A DNA stretch of 64,000 nt. Origin: Luidia sarsii. Taxonomy: Eukaryota; Echinodermata; Asteroidea; Paxillosida; Luidiidae. How positions within the stretch are numbered: the first letter of the stretch is position 1; each line of letters begins with the position of its first letter. The translations under genes and the position numbers were made by a program. Shown in pieces: positions 1 to 54,900 of the stretch. The notes under the pieces were generated by a model that saw nothing but the letters and a program-made list of their open reading frames with translations, was not told where the DNA came from and ran no database searches. Location: the NCBI GenBank assembly GCA_949987565.1, contig OX465116.1:14339909-14403908 (forward strand). Direction: 5' to 3'.

Positions 1-114
1 AATGGAGTCGTAACTGAGGGCCTGGCCTACTACGTCTCTTATGGCAATTTATTGTTGCCGGTGAACGGTATACCTAAAAAAAAAAAAGAAATGAAAGGGA
101 AAGGATTAAACACT

Positions 115-463
115 CGATACAACATTGGGAAGATCGGAAAACATCGATGTCCACAGATTTCCTTTTAATTTACACAGTTTGTAGATGGTCATGATAGAAT
201 CCTCATGTTGAAATATTACGGTCTAAGATGCTGTACTTCTCAAGAAATCTTCACTCAAACATCGACAACTAGTTTATTACTCTTACACTACAGAATGGTG
301 CGTTAACCGTGTCTCTTTTTTTTTGCATTTTTTCTACTTTCTCAGATTACCATTAATTTGAGCTAAAACCTTCGCAGTACTGCTTTTGGGGGATGTTTAA
401 TGGTTTAACACAAAAACTGTGGCGATCTGTTGACCTTTAACAGTGTTGTATGGGGCCTTTAAG
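115..463 (+). mobile_element. MITE family B, degenerate copy
   Basis: This is a diverged copy of the element seen intact at 9706-10038. The left end reads like acaacattggga and the right end like agtgttgtatggggcctttaag, which pair as an imperfect terminal inverted repeat. Internal blocks, such as the stretch around a tttacacagtttg motif and a gatggtcatgatagaa motif, are shared with the copies near 5.7 kb and 9.8 kb. There is no coding capacity. It ends about 55 bases before the splice acceptor of the exon at 518. Confidence 0.6.
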
Positions 464-517
464 ATGAAACGAAATGATTTTTGTTTCTTCTTCTTATTTT
501 TATGATTCTATGCATAG

Positions 518-919
518 CCCTCGGAGCTTCGGGAACTCTATGTCATCATCGTCGACCCCCACGCAGACGAGATCAAGAGGCAGAATAGCATCTGGATCGC
601 ACTGGAGATCCTGGCCGAGAAGAAGTACCGCCGCCACCGCGAACGCCTGGCCTGGTTCTACCTGTGGCTGGCGAGGAAGGGCGGGTGGAGCGGACGGCAG
701 GGGCCGAGGCCGGAGGAGCAGCCGGGCAAGCACACACCGGGGGGACACGGCGGGCTGACTCCCCAGGGCGGGCCGGGGGGAAAGACCCACGGCCACGGCC
801 ACGGTCACGGTCACGGTCGCCACGAGGCCCCCGGCGGACGCACCCGGGAGCGAGGTGGACGCACCAGGGAACGAGGCGGGCATGGTGGAGGGCGCCACCA
901 ACGCGGCGGCCGGCACTAG
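518..919 (+). CDS. Terminal coding exon of an unrecognised gene with a His/Gly/Arg-rich tail
   Basis: A pyrimidine-rich tract (about 482-511) ends in tgcatag at 517. From 518 a frame without an internal ATG stays open for 133 codons to TAG at 917-919, as expected for a last exon entered in phase 0. The protein starts PSELRELYVIIVDPHADEI and continues with a charged, probably helical stretch (NSIWIALEILAEKKYRRH, then ERLAWFYLWLARKGG). The remainder is low complexity, with a run of five HG dipeptides and RTRERGG repeats. GC content is far above the flanks, as in the other coding exons here. I do not recognise the family and assign no function; upstream exons lie outside the window. The gene runs toward PSMD1, so the two 3' ends converge. 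The opposite-strand open frames over this stretch are read as shadows. Confidence 0.6.
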   Translation, partial: PSELRELYVIIVDPHADEIKRQNSIWIALEILAEKKYRRHRERLAWFYLWLARKGGWSGRQGPRPEEQPGKHTPGGHGGLTPQGGPGGKTHGHGHGHGHGRHEAPGGRTRERGGRTRERGGHGGGRHQRGGRH

Positions 920-2150
920 ACGGGTGCACGGGCCATCGACCACAGTCCGTTCATTCCAAGTTGAGCTCGACCTCGACCTCATTCAAATCCCATACTCATA
1001 GGTGCCAACCTATCTTAATAGAAATAAGGAATACTTCTGCTAAAAAAGAGGAATCACAGAGCAAACTACATAGGAATACATGTGTATTTCCAAGCCAAAT
1101 ATCAGAATGTTGTCAAGAGCTTGTAAAAAGTGATGCATTTGTTTATCAAAGCAGAGGAGTGATTCCTCCAAAAATAGGAATGATTGGCAGCTATGCAAAC
1201 CATCCCCCTTCCTCCTGTTCACCCATACTTTCCCCAAACTCTACTTAGGTTCAGATTTTGTCTCCATCCATTTTTAGATTCCAAGGCATGAAAATGGACG
1301 CAGTGGCTGTTGTTACGGCAGTCGTCCGTGTGGTTCCCCGACTTCACAGTATTTGTCAGGATGTTTAGCTCTTGGAACCAGACTATCAGCTAATAGACTG
1401 GTTCAACCAGCCGGCAATGTTGACGAAATACAATCAAGTCAGGGAACCACACGGACGACTGCCGTAACAACAGCCAGTGTGTAAAATGGAAGGCCTTTGG
1501 CTTCGTTTTTTTAAATGTTACACCGCATTTTGAAAAAAAGAAAAAAAAGAATCCGAAGCTTTAACTTCAACAAAGAACTCCAACCCGTGTTTTCAGCTTT
1601 TGTACAACAGAGACCAAGCCGGAGCAGAATCCTAGGCCGGGTTTTGGAAAAGGGCCCAGGGTTTTGAGAAGCTGTCATCCCCTGTAAAAGTCACGGCGCC
1701 GGAAGATGGGCCCACAGGAACAACAGCACCCAGTTCAGACTGGTGCTAAGAATTTGCTCGAGCTATTTCTACAATGAACGGACTTATTATAATGAAGTCA
1801 CATAGTAACTTTGCTATGAACGTAGATTTATCATCAATATGGATCAATTACTTCATTGTCAGTGTGAGGCAGTTAAAGAGGCAGTGTCATGGTGCTGGTT
1901 TGCTTTGCTTTTCTAGGCACTTTAATAGACCCTCACAGTTGTTTATCTGATCGATGACAAGATCAGGCAATTACCACTAAGTAGTGACAAGTGCCTGGTT
2001 CAGTCCTAAATGGTTCCCTGGGGCATTGCAACCACTACTTGTAGGGTCATGAGCTAGACCTATCTCCATCATAAAAATAGCACATACAGAATGTTTGCTG
2101 CCTATACTGTATTATTGTCTAGCATTAAAAAGACACTGAAAACCAATAAA
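920..2150 (+). other. Putative 3' UTR and convergent intergenic stretch
   Basis: No coding exon is visible here. The stretch holds a family F inverted-repeat element with a second element nested in it (about 1240-1660). An AATAAA lies at 2145-2150 and could serve the + strand gene ending at 919. The assignment of this stretch as UTR is inference. Confidence 0.3.
1304..1476. mobile_element. Short element with 35-bp terminal inverted repeats nested in a family F copy
   Basis: The left end (from tggctgttgttacggcagtc) is the exact reverse complement of the right end (to gactgccgtaacaacagcca) over about 35 bases. The total length is 173 bp. The flanks (about 1240-1303 and 1480-1660) match the two halves of the family F element at 52468-52704, so this element inserted into an older one. 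There is no coding capacity. I see no clear target duplication. Confidence 0.75.
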
Positions 2151-2184
2151 CAAAAAGCAAATGGAGTGAATTTTCGTTTGTATC

Positions 2185-2190
2185 TTTATT
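2185..2190 (-). terminator. PSMD1: Candidate poly(A) signal for PSMD1
   Basis: TTTATT on the + strand is AATAAA on the - strand. It lies about 780 bases past the PSMD1 stop codon. It is the first canonical hexamer I noticed downstream of the stop. It lies only about 35 bases from an AATAAA on the opposite strand (2145-2150), consistent with convergent 3' ends. Confidence 0.35.
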
Positions 2191-2965
2191 TTCGATTTTC
2201 ACAAATACTCACATTAATGTGTTTGTTAACAGTTTTGGTGTAAAAACTTCCTTATTAACTTTGGTGTTGACATAAACAATTCAAAATTCACAAGACTGCT
2301 AGATGCCTTCAGGTAAATATTTTTGTATGGAATATCGAATTGCAATTCTTTTCTGTACGAATTTTCTTCAAAAGCAAAAGTGGAAATGAAGGAAATGTAC
2401 CACCCTCCAAAAACAAACAATATGAAGGAAAAGAATGCAGTATGCACTGCGCATTGACTTTTATATTTTAATATATTCTTTTTGAGGGGGAGCCTAATGT
2501 TAAATGGTACTCTTACCAACTTGAATTGACAGAAAATGTATGGTAGCCCGGATAGGACATTACAAGGGGGATAATTAGTTACACCTAATTGGGCAGTGTC
2601 CAGTCTAATTCCAATGGAACACTTCTTCGGGTGGGCATACATGGGGGTTCCAGGTGCATAACGTCTGCCCATGGAGTGAACTGAGTGGCGGTTAAACAGC
2701 GCCCTCATTTGACGACACTTACCACTCAATACGGCGGAACACTTTCAACACTTACGGAAATTTACCCCCATAATGGTAACGGCGGGGAGATGGACCTTCG
2801 ACGGACACATGGAAGCTGTCCGAAAGCCTAAGGCTAAAGACTGGCTCCCAATCAGGGTTCATTTGGGACTGTTTTGTTTGACAATCGCTTAAATACTTGG
2901 GTCGGAGCTCGCGTCTCCCTGATAATCCCCTAAACGTTTTAATCGGTTGAAATCCATCCCGCCGC

Positions 2966-47299
<44,334 letters not shown>

Positions 47300-47407
47300 T
47301 TTCCGGCGCTCCTGTGTTGTCTCTCAATTGACAAAAATACGAAAAGTATTCTCCCACCACTGACCGAAGTCGCCGACAAAAAAAGAAAATGGTGGTCAAC
47401 TAACTGC

Positions 47408-47416
47408 GCTCTGTCA
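47408..47416 (-). promoter_or_regulatory. PSMD1: Possible antioxidant-response-type element upstream of PSMD1
   Basis: The - strand reads TGACAGAGC, fitting the TGACnnnGC core, about 110 bases upstream of the PSMD1 ATG. Proteasome genes in animals are known to be induced by NFE2L1 through such elements. The match is short and could be chance. Confidence 0.25.
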
Positions 47417-47814
47417 ATAGAGGGGGCTGTTCGCATTTTGTAATACCCGCTATCTGTGCAGCACACGGGTCACGTTCATTATTATTAAAAATAATCATAC
47501 GGTAGTCTGTCGATCATTCTCGTAGATACACGATCTCAATTGTAATTACACTAGCTTAAACCCTATTCTCCTAGATTCCTAAGTTCCTAGAAAAAAATCA
47601 CCCCTAAAGGCCCTAAAGTTTCCTCCCAAACCGATTTGCAGCCCGTCATTTGTGCGTCAAAATCTCTTCACTTCCCGAGACCTCGTCCTCGCTAAATCCC
47701 GAATCTCCCGTTTTCAACAGAAGCCGAAGCCTTTACACGCCGATCAAATGGGTCTATCCTATGTTAAAAATGAAGCGTTGGTGTGACACTCAAAGTAACC
47801 AATCTCAGTCGTGT

Positions 47815-48350
47815 CGATATAACCAGTCATGTCGGGAACCAATCGTGTCGGGAACCAGTCGTATCGGGGACCAGTCTTGTTGGGAACAAGCTGTGTCGGG
47901 AACCAGTCTTGTCGGGAACTAGTCTTGTCGGGAACCAGTCCTGTTGGGAACAAGCTGTGTCGGGAACCAGTCTTGTCGGGAACCAGTGTTGTCGGGAACC
48001 AGTCTTGTCTGGAACTAGTCGTGTCGGGAACCAGTTGTGTCGGGAACCAGTCGTGTTGTGAACAAGCTGTGTCGGGAACTAGCTGTGTCGGGAACCAATC
48101 GTTTTGCGGTAACCAGCCGTGTCACGAGAACCATGCAGTCGTATCGGGAACCAGTCGTGTCGGGAACCAGTCGTATCGGGAACTAGTCGTGTCGGGAACC
48201 AGTCGTGTCGGGAACCAGCTGTGTCGGGAACCAATCGTTTCGCGGTACCGGTAACCAGTCGTGTCACGAGAACTAGTCGTGTCGGGAACTAGTCGTGCCG
48301 GAAACCAGACGTATCGGGAACCAGACATTTCGTGAACCAGTCAGGCTGTA
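47815..48350. repeat. 15-bp minisatellite (tgtcgggaaccagtc)
   Basis: About 33 copies of tgtcgggaaccagtc with small changes. 15 is a multiple of 3, so both strands read as false repeat proteins. Confidence 0.95.
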
Positions 48351-48579
48351 TTAAATTTGAGGTAACTCTTGGATAGTGCCAACTTGCCTTAAAGGCTGTG
48401 CTTACTGATGTTCGAATTATCATGACGTCAGAAAGGCCGCCACGTTCTTACTGACGCTAATGAGGAGTGATTGGTGTACGAACTGTCACCCGTTTCGAAC
48501 TCGAACTCGACTTAAACAACAAGAAAAGGAAACACTGGCTAGAAACTTTCAATTGTTTTTGAAAAATGGCAAAGAAACC

Positions 48580-48690
48580 TTTGACTGAACCGGGGGCTTG
48601 AATTGAACACGCGGTTTTTTTTGCGTACCAGCGCTCTTACCATCTGAGCTACCAAGCCCTTAGATAGGTGGCGGCCTTCCCAAAAATTGT
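48580..48690 (-). mobile_element. tRNA-derived SINE copy
   Basis: The - strand head reads gcttggtagctcagatggta with agagcgctggtac. It has the same 3' body as the copies near 38.6 and 29.9 kb. Confidence 0.6.
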
Positions 48691-49530
48691 CAACTAGTCT
48701 TTGCCGGGTGGGGGCGCCCTGCAGCCAGAAGCATGCAAGCGTAAAATAATTAAACTGAATTAGAAAACGCACACGAAATGAAAGATGCAAGTTTAAAGTA
48801 GAACCAGGCACCGTAACCCCGGAGTAACTTTTAATATTTCTTAAAAACCAATAACCTCAACATAATAAATTGAACATTTTTACATATGATTACAGAAACT
48901 CCTCGTTTAAAAAGAAGTTCGAGCAAAAAAGAAAAAGAGGAACGCTTTACTTTGTACAATCTTTGAACGTTCTTTGAAAGCAGCTGGCCAATGGCAAAAA
49001 TAAAATTGTTTCCCTTTTCTTCTCTCTCTTTACAACCCACTATTTCGAAGAACATTGTGTGTGTGCTGGGCATGAGGTTATTAATTGAGGTCGACAACAT
49101 TGCATTGTGGGAATTATTTTATCCAAAAGACACTAGCTGTTGCATTCAGTGCGTTTTTTATACGAAGGATATTAAAATTGCATTCTTGTGTAGGCTTATG
49201 TAGGGTGGTGGCGGACATTGGTAAGAATGGGTGGTAGAATTGTGTGTGCGACGAGGCCGTGGCCGCTTCCGAACTCAATGGCTATGGCTTCCGATTACAC
49301 ACAAGCCTGTGGCAGCGGCGTGCAGCCAGTTCGCCGTGGGTTTACGCGCTGCGGCGAGCCGTAGCCCACGCGTTTCGCACACGGCCGTCCGCCGTGCGGC
49401 CGTGCATGCAGCGTTGACGCCAAGCGCTCCTTACTGCGCTTGCGCTAGCTGACTGGGTCACGTGGGCGCTCGCCCCTGTCCGTGATTGGTCGAACCGCGC
49501 GGCGGTGCTATGACGCGCATTGGAGATCGA

Positions 49531-49781
49531 GGCTCTTTACGAATCCACGGATCAGGCTCGGGCTCAGGCTTCGTCTCCGTCTGACAAAACCTGAAAATCC
49601 AGGTTGTGGTTTGTCGCCGAATAAGCGATGGTTTGTCGGCTTGATATAAGTTCAGAGTATTCACCTAAAAACACTGGGGCCAAACGCTTGTTTCTATAAT
49701 GCCTGTGACATTATAAGAAATATTAAGAGAAATATGACCGAAGCCTAAGCCCGAGCCTAAGCCTTCATTTCGTAAACGACC
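49531..49781. mobile_element. MITE family E copy
   Basis: Left end ggctctttacgaatccacgg and right end agccttcatttcgtaaacga; interior as in the other copies. Confidence 0.8.
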
Positions 49782-50831
49782 TATGACATGACGTCAAAAC
49801 TGTATCGCCACGATTAATTAGACACCATCGTACAGTATTTCGTGCACATTATCTGTTATACGACAGCCCTTACGAAAAATAATTACAACAACATGGTTGA
49901 TTATACAGAAATAAACCGAACATTGTGTTGTAGAATCATCATAACAGAGCCCAAACCAACTACACTGCTCTTAATTATGAGCCAGAAAATCTTAAAAGAA
50001 AATCTTCCGATTTTTTTCGTACATCTCAAACGATGTCGTTCTGCCGATTGGTCGTACAGGAACAAAAACTGGTTCCCAAAACATCTAAATACGTGGCATA
50101 GGCCAGTTTTTTGGCCTACCGTAAACATGGGGAGATCACGTACTTCGTGTAAAACCAAAGACGAGACGCGTGTTACACGTAAACATAATTATTTCAACAG
50201 GAATATTGTGTAATCATTTTTAGATTTCTTTTTGGGGTTTCATCATTTCCAACAGACATGATTGGATAATCTACGGAGTTCGTTTCAAGCCATAATGAGC
50301 GAGTGATTCAAATCTCGAGTGCACTACATAATAAAGCACTCAGTGGGATCTTTATTTTTAGATACCGGGTGGCCCGAAGAGAGCACCGTAGCTTTTTTTT
50401 GTGGCGGGATAAAAAGCAACAGAAAGTAAGCAGGTCCTGGAACGTTTCCTTTCGACGTTCGCTCATCGCTGGTTCCCGACATTGGCCCTCGATAAAACAT
50501 CAATCAATAAAAAATAGAATTAGTACTGGACATAGTGGCGCGGGAACCAGGGATGATTCTAACATTGACCTTTTAATGTTTCAACTGCCTGAACGTAATT
50601 CGTTCGTCGTCAGCACGGCTTGCTTTTAGCTCAAATGCAATCAAAATAGAGAAAACAACTAAAACGCAGTTAGTATAATGAAAGCACCACGTATTGGTTA
50701 AGCATTCCGCTCGGAACTTTTTCGGACGATTTCGGAAATCGCTCGTGGAACGTCGAGAGTTTTTTCCGTCTCTTCAAGTCAGCGGGAACGTCGTCTGGGA
50801 TGAAACTCGGCGGCTTCTGTCGGATTTCCAA

Positions 50832-50844
50832 GATGGCGGCTGCT
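50832..50844 (+). promoter_or_regulatory. YY1-like motif
   Basis: ccaagatggcggc fits the AAnATGGCGGC consensus common in CpG-type promoters. It lies in a locally GC-richer stretch of the intergenic region. No gene start could be linked to it. Confidence 0.2.
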
Positions 50845-50884
50845 CGATGTCACCAGCCACTCGCAAGTTTCCGATCTGTTTGTT

Positions 50885-50890
50885 TTTATT
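50885..50890 (-). terminator. BCOR: Candidate poly(A) signal for BCOR
   Basis: TTTATT on the + strand is AATAAA on the - strand, about 760 bases past the BCOR stop. Other hexamers lie further on (for example near 50350), so the choice is weak. Confidence 0.25.
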
Positions 50891-50924
50891 TCGGGAGGCG
50901 ATGACTCTTCAAGGTAGGCTGTCG

Positions 50925-51215
50925 GTTGGGCTAGGTTGCCAGGTAACAGAGTTGCTAGGTTGCCATGCAACTGTGTGGCTAGGTCTGCCAGGTAACCAGA
51001 TGGTAAGGTTGCCAAGCGACCAGGTGGCTAGGTTGCCAAGTGATCAGGAGGTTAGGTTGCCAAGCGACCGTTTAGGTTGCCAGGTGACCGGGTAGATAGG
51101 CTGCCAGTTGACCAATCGGCCTTATTGTTGGAATGCCAGGTGGCTAGGTTGCCTGGTATAACCAATAGGCTTGGTTGCCAAGCAACCAAGATGCTGTGCT
51201 GCCAAGCAACGAATC
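50925..51215. repeat. Degenerate array of ggctaggttgccaagcgacc-type units
   Basis: About 12 irregular units of 15-25 bases contain gttgcc followed by a partly complementary rgyaac or rgygacc. Two are perfect palindromic X-box-like sites, gttgccatgcaac (50959-50971) and gttgccaagcaac (51174-51186). Confidence 0.75.
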
Positions 51216-51650
51216 CACCTCCGACTTCTATGAAAAAAATAAAAGACGAAGTAGTGCACGTCTTGTCGTTCACGAAGCAGCCATCTTGCGTCATCCATAA
51301 TATTCGCCATCAGCCAGTTCTGGTCCATTCAGACGTAGCTGCCGTGTGGTACTTTGTCGTGTATTATGCCAATATCGCCCGAACCAATGACCCATTGGCG
51401 CCGTGCAAAGGGAAACACCGGGATCGTAGAGCTGCCTAGTCACGGAGAAGTCTTCCTCCGGTTAAACACTGCATGCCGTGTCATGATCGCTGCTTTCGTC
51501 TGGCGAGTATCACTCAGCATCGAGCACAAGTGGAGAAACGCCTGGTAGACCGTTTATCGAGCGAGGCTTATTTTCTGCTCAGACGGGTTTGTGTGTGTGC
51601 TTAGACCAGCTCTATGGCGTCGGCACTGGGTCCTGTTCCACGCACTCTCT

Positions 51651-51984
51651 CTACACGTATTCCTCTTCGATGCCCAGAACAGCCCGGAGTTCGCTCGTGA
51701 GCTCCAGCAACTCGACCGCGGCGCTGTCCGGCCCCAAGGACGACGCCTCGTCCGACTGGTCGCTGAGGGCGCCGTTCGGCTGCGACTGGTCGCTGGGGGC
51801 GCCGTTCGGCCGCGAGTGGTCGCTGGGGGCGCCGTTCAGCTGCGAGTCCCGCGTGGCCTGCGCGAACTCGTCGCGCGTCAGCGTGGCGCGGCGCAGGCCG
51901 CGGCACTGCGCCTGCGCCAGAAACTCGGCCCGCGTGGTGGCCAGCTGAGCGATGACGTCAGAGAGCAGCAGCCAATTACAGGCC
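51651..51984 (-). CDS. BCOR: BCOR last coding exon, PUFD C-terminus
   Basis: It encodes [20 protein letters not shown] through [18 protein letters not shown] and stop, against human [16 protein letters not shown] and LLDLVEFTNEIQTLLG. Between them lie three 10-residue repeats ([30 protein letters not shown]). The acceptor is tatttcgcag. Confidence 0.92.
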
Positions 51985-54900
51985 CTGCGAAATATGGAGG
52001 GGGGGAAAAATCGGCAAAAAGCAAACGGGTAAGTACAGGGAGACAAAGCTGAGAAAACGACCCAAAACGCAATGCACACTGTCTCTCACAATTTCACAAA
52101 GTAATTTTTTTTTTCAGTAAATATCTGCCTCCGTGTTTTCACTGAACTTTCAGAATTTTTTTGAGAGGCCATTTAGTAAGGCCTGCATTTTATTTAAGGG
52201 CATCGTGAAGTCGGGCACCAAGTCAAGACCAGTCTTCTTGATTTTGAATGAGTGGGGTAGGGTGTCTCACGTGCAGACATTACATAACCCATAGACGGAC
52301 CACAGAGGGCGCCAGCGCGTAAGTTGGTGGGCGCCGCCATTTTGGGAAAACCGTCAGGCCGAACTGAAGCATGTACTACGGGCAACGCTGAGGGCGCGCG
52401 TCGCGCCACACGACCACCGACCGCTCGTGATAGTCGGGTCCCCCACGGAGTTACCCCGGTACGGTACGGGCCCTTTTTCCAAAGCCCGGCTTAGGCTCAG
52501 GCTCCGGCTTTGTCTCCAGTTCTTTCATCCATTTCAAGTACAAGGCATGAAAACAGGAAGCCTTTGGCATCATTTTTGAATGTTTGACTGAGTTTTGAAA
52601 AGGAATCCAAAGCTTCAACTTCAACAAAGAACTTGTATTTCAACATTTGGATAACTGAGACGAAGCCGGAGCCGAAGCCTAAGCCGGGTTTTGGACAAGG
52701 GGCCCTGGTATCCCGCAGTCGTGGCTCACAGAAGCTTGTGCGTCTATGGGTCATGCGTGGGCCTGTGGCTCTTACCTGCGCTCCTTGGGCAGACGGATGT
52801 TGTAGCTGGTCAGGGGCGGCGTGTCGCTGAGCTCCACCAGGAACTCCTCGCCCGCGTGCTCGCCCTTCTCCTCCGGGATGTCCTGGAAGATGTCCGAGAC
52901 TGGCAGGCCGTTGGAATCTGAGATCCGGCCCAAAAAGACTGGCTCGTGAGTGTCACTCGGAGCACGGGTCACCATAACCAAATGACTCGTACCCGGACCG
53001 ACAGACCCGGACCTACCGATTCGGATCTACCGACTTTGACCTATTTACTCAGACCCGGACCTACTGACTCAAAACTCGGACCTACGAACTCGGACCTACT
53101 GACTCGGACTCGGACCTACGAACTCCGACCTACTGACTCGGACCTGGACCTACGAACTCGGACCTACTGACTCGGACCCGGACCTACGAACTCGGACCTA
53201 CTGACTCGGACTCGGACCTACGAACTCGGACCTACTGACTCAGACTCGGACCTACGAACTCCGACCTACTGACTCAGACTCGGACCTACGAACTCGGACC
53301 TACTGACTCGGACTCGGACCTACGAACTCGGACCTACTGACTCAGACTCGGACCTACGAACTCGGACCTACTGACTCGGACCTGGACCTACGAACTCGGA
53401 CCTACTGACTCAGACTTGGACCTACGAACTCGGACCTACTGACTCGGACTCGGACCTACGAACTCGGACCTACTGACTCAGACTCGGACCTACGAACTCC
53501 GACCTACTGACTCGGACCTGGACCTACGAACTCGGACCTACTGACTCGGACTCGGACCTACGAACTCGGACCTACTGACTCAGACTCGGACCTACGAACT
53601 CGGACCTACTGACTCGGACCTGGACCTACGAACTCGGACCTACTGACTCAGACTTGGACCTACGAACTCGGACCTACTGACTCGGACTCGGACCTACGAA
53701 CTCGGACCTACTGACTCAGACTCGGACCTACGAACTCGGACCTACTGACTCGGACCCGGACCTACGAACTCGGACCTACTGACTCGGACCCGGACCTACT
53801 TCCTGGGACTCGGACCTACTGTCATTGAACTTGGCCTAGGGCTCAACTTGCCCCCCAAAAACCACGAAACCGTGAAATAATTTTTTTTTGTGACACTCGT
53901 ACACGAAAAGATCGACTATACTACAATCGCAATAATGGAGTCTACCATTTCCAATAAAATATTTCTTTCAACGTGATATACAAAAATGTTGCAAACTGCT
54001 TACTGACTAAAATTACCAAAATGTAAATCTAAAAATGTAGTGGGCCTGACGTTTCGATCCTAGCAGGACCTTTCTGCCTTTGAGCAGGACCTTTCTGCCT
54101 TTGAGAAAGGTCCTGCTAGGATCGAAACGTCAGGCCCACTAAATTTGAAGATTTCTCTCAACGGTGTCATTAATTCTACGATTTCGATGGCCGGGGACCA
54201 GCACTTACCAAAGGAGTGCGTTCCGGCAAGGTGCCAGCTCAAGTCTAGGTTGTTCTGGTACGGGTCGTCGTCGTCTAGTGCCCAGCCTCCGTTGATGTCG
54301 TTCAGGTAGCCTGCAACGGAAGTCATAATGGTTCGGGGTCAAAATAAACGCACAGGCACAGCTAGGATCCTGAGGAAAACCCTCGAGATCTAAGACTACG
54401 GGATGTAGCTTGATCCGAGGTGAATCCGGTAGACGGAGACGAAGCCTGAGCCCGAGCCTAAGCCTTCATGACGTAAACGACCGTAACGGCTGGCGATCGT
54501 TCTTCACCGAGGGTAGGGAGTGCCACACACTTTCACTACGGGCGAAGTAGCCCTCTGAAACTGGTACCCGTCTCTCCGTCCACTCACCGATAATGAAGGT
54601 CTTCATGGCACTGGTACGCGCCAGTCTGATGGTGGTCCGTCCCGAGTAGGTGGCTATGAGCGGATCAGCACCGTACATCAGAAGTAGACGGACAAGGGCC
54701 AGCCAGTTATTGTCGACTGCATCGTGAATCGGTCTGAACGGTTACAAAAATACAGAAGAACATCATTGCATCTGGTAGTATAGTGACTACAAACAATGCA
54801 ATACGCATGCGTGGTGGCCCGTGTATGACATGACCTCGCTCCCACAACCAGGTGGCGTAATTATTTTTACACGAAAGCCTGTGGCTTTTCGATTTTGTAG

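Larger units (their letters stand above)
47300..51650. other. Intergenic region between PSMD1 5' end and BCOR 3' end
   Basis: It contains the PSMD1 promoter, a 15-bp array (47815-48350), a SINE (48580-48690), a family E MITE (49531-49781), an X-box-like array (50925-51215) and the BCOR 3' UTR. Open frames up to about 140 codons exist but none shows a domain or splice pattern that I can support. Confidence 0.5.

Noticed and set aside
47759..48328. Repeat proteins of SGTSRVGNQ and GSRHDWFPT type
   Set aside because: 15-bp minisatellite translated on both strands; no start or domain.
49231..51439. Small frames in the PSMD1-BCOR intergenic region as genes
   Set aside because: No recognisable domain, no conserved-looking splice structure, and several overlap repeats. 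A real small gene near the YY1-like motif cannot be excluded.
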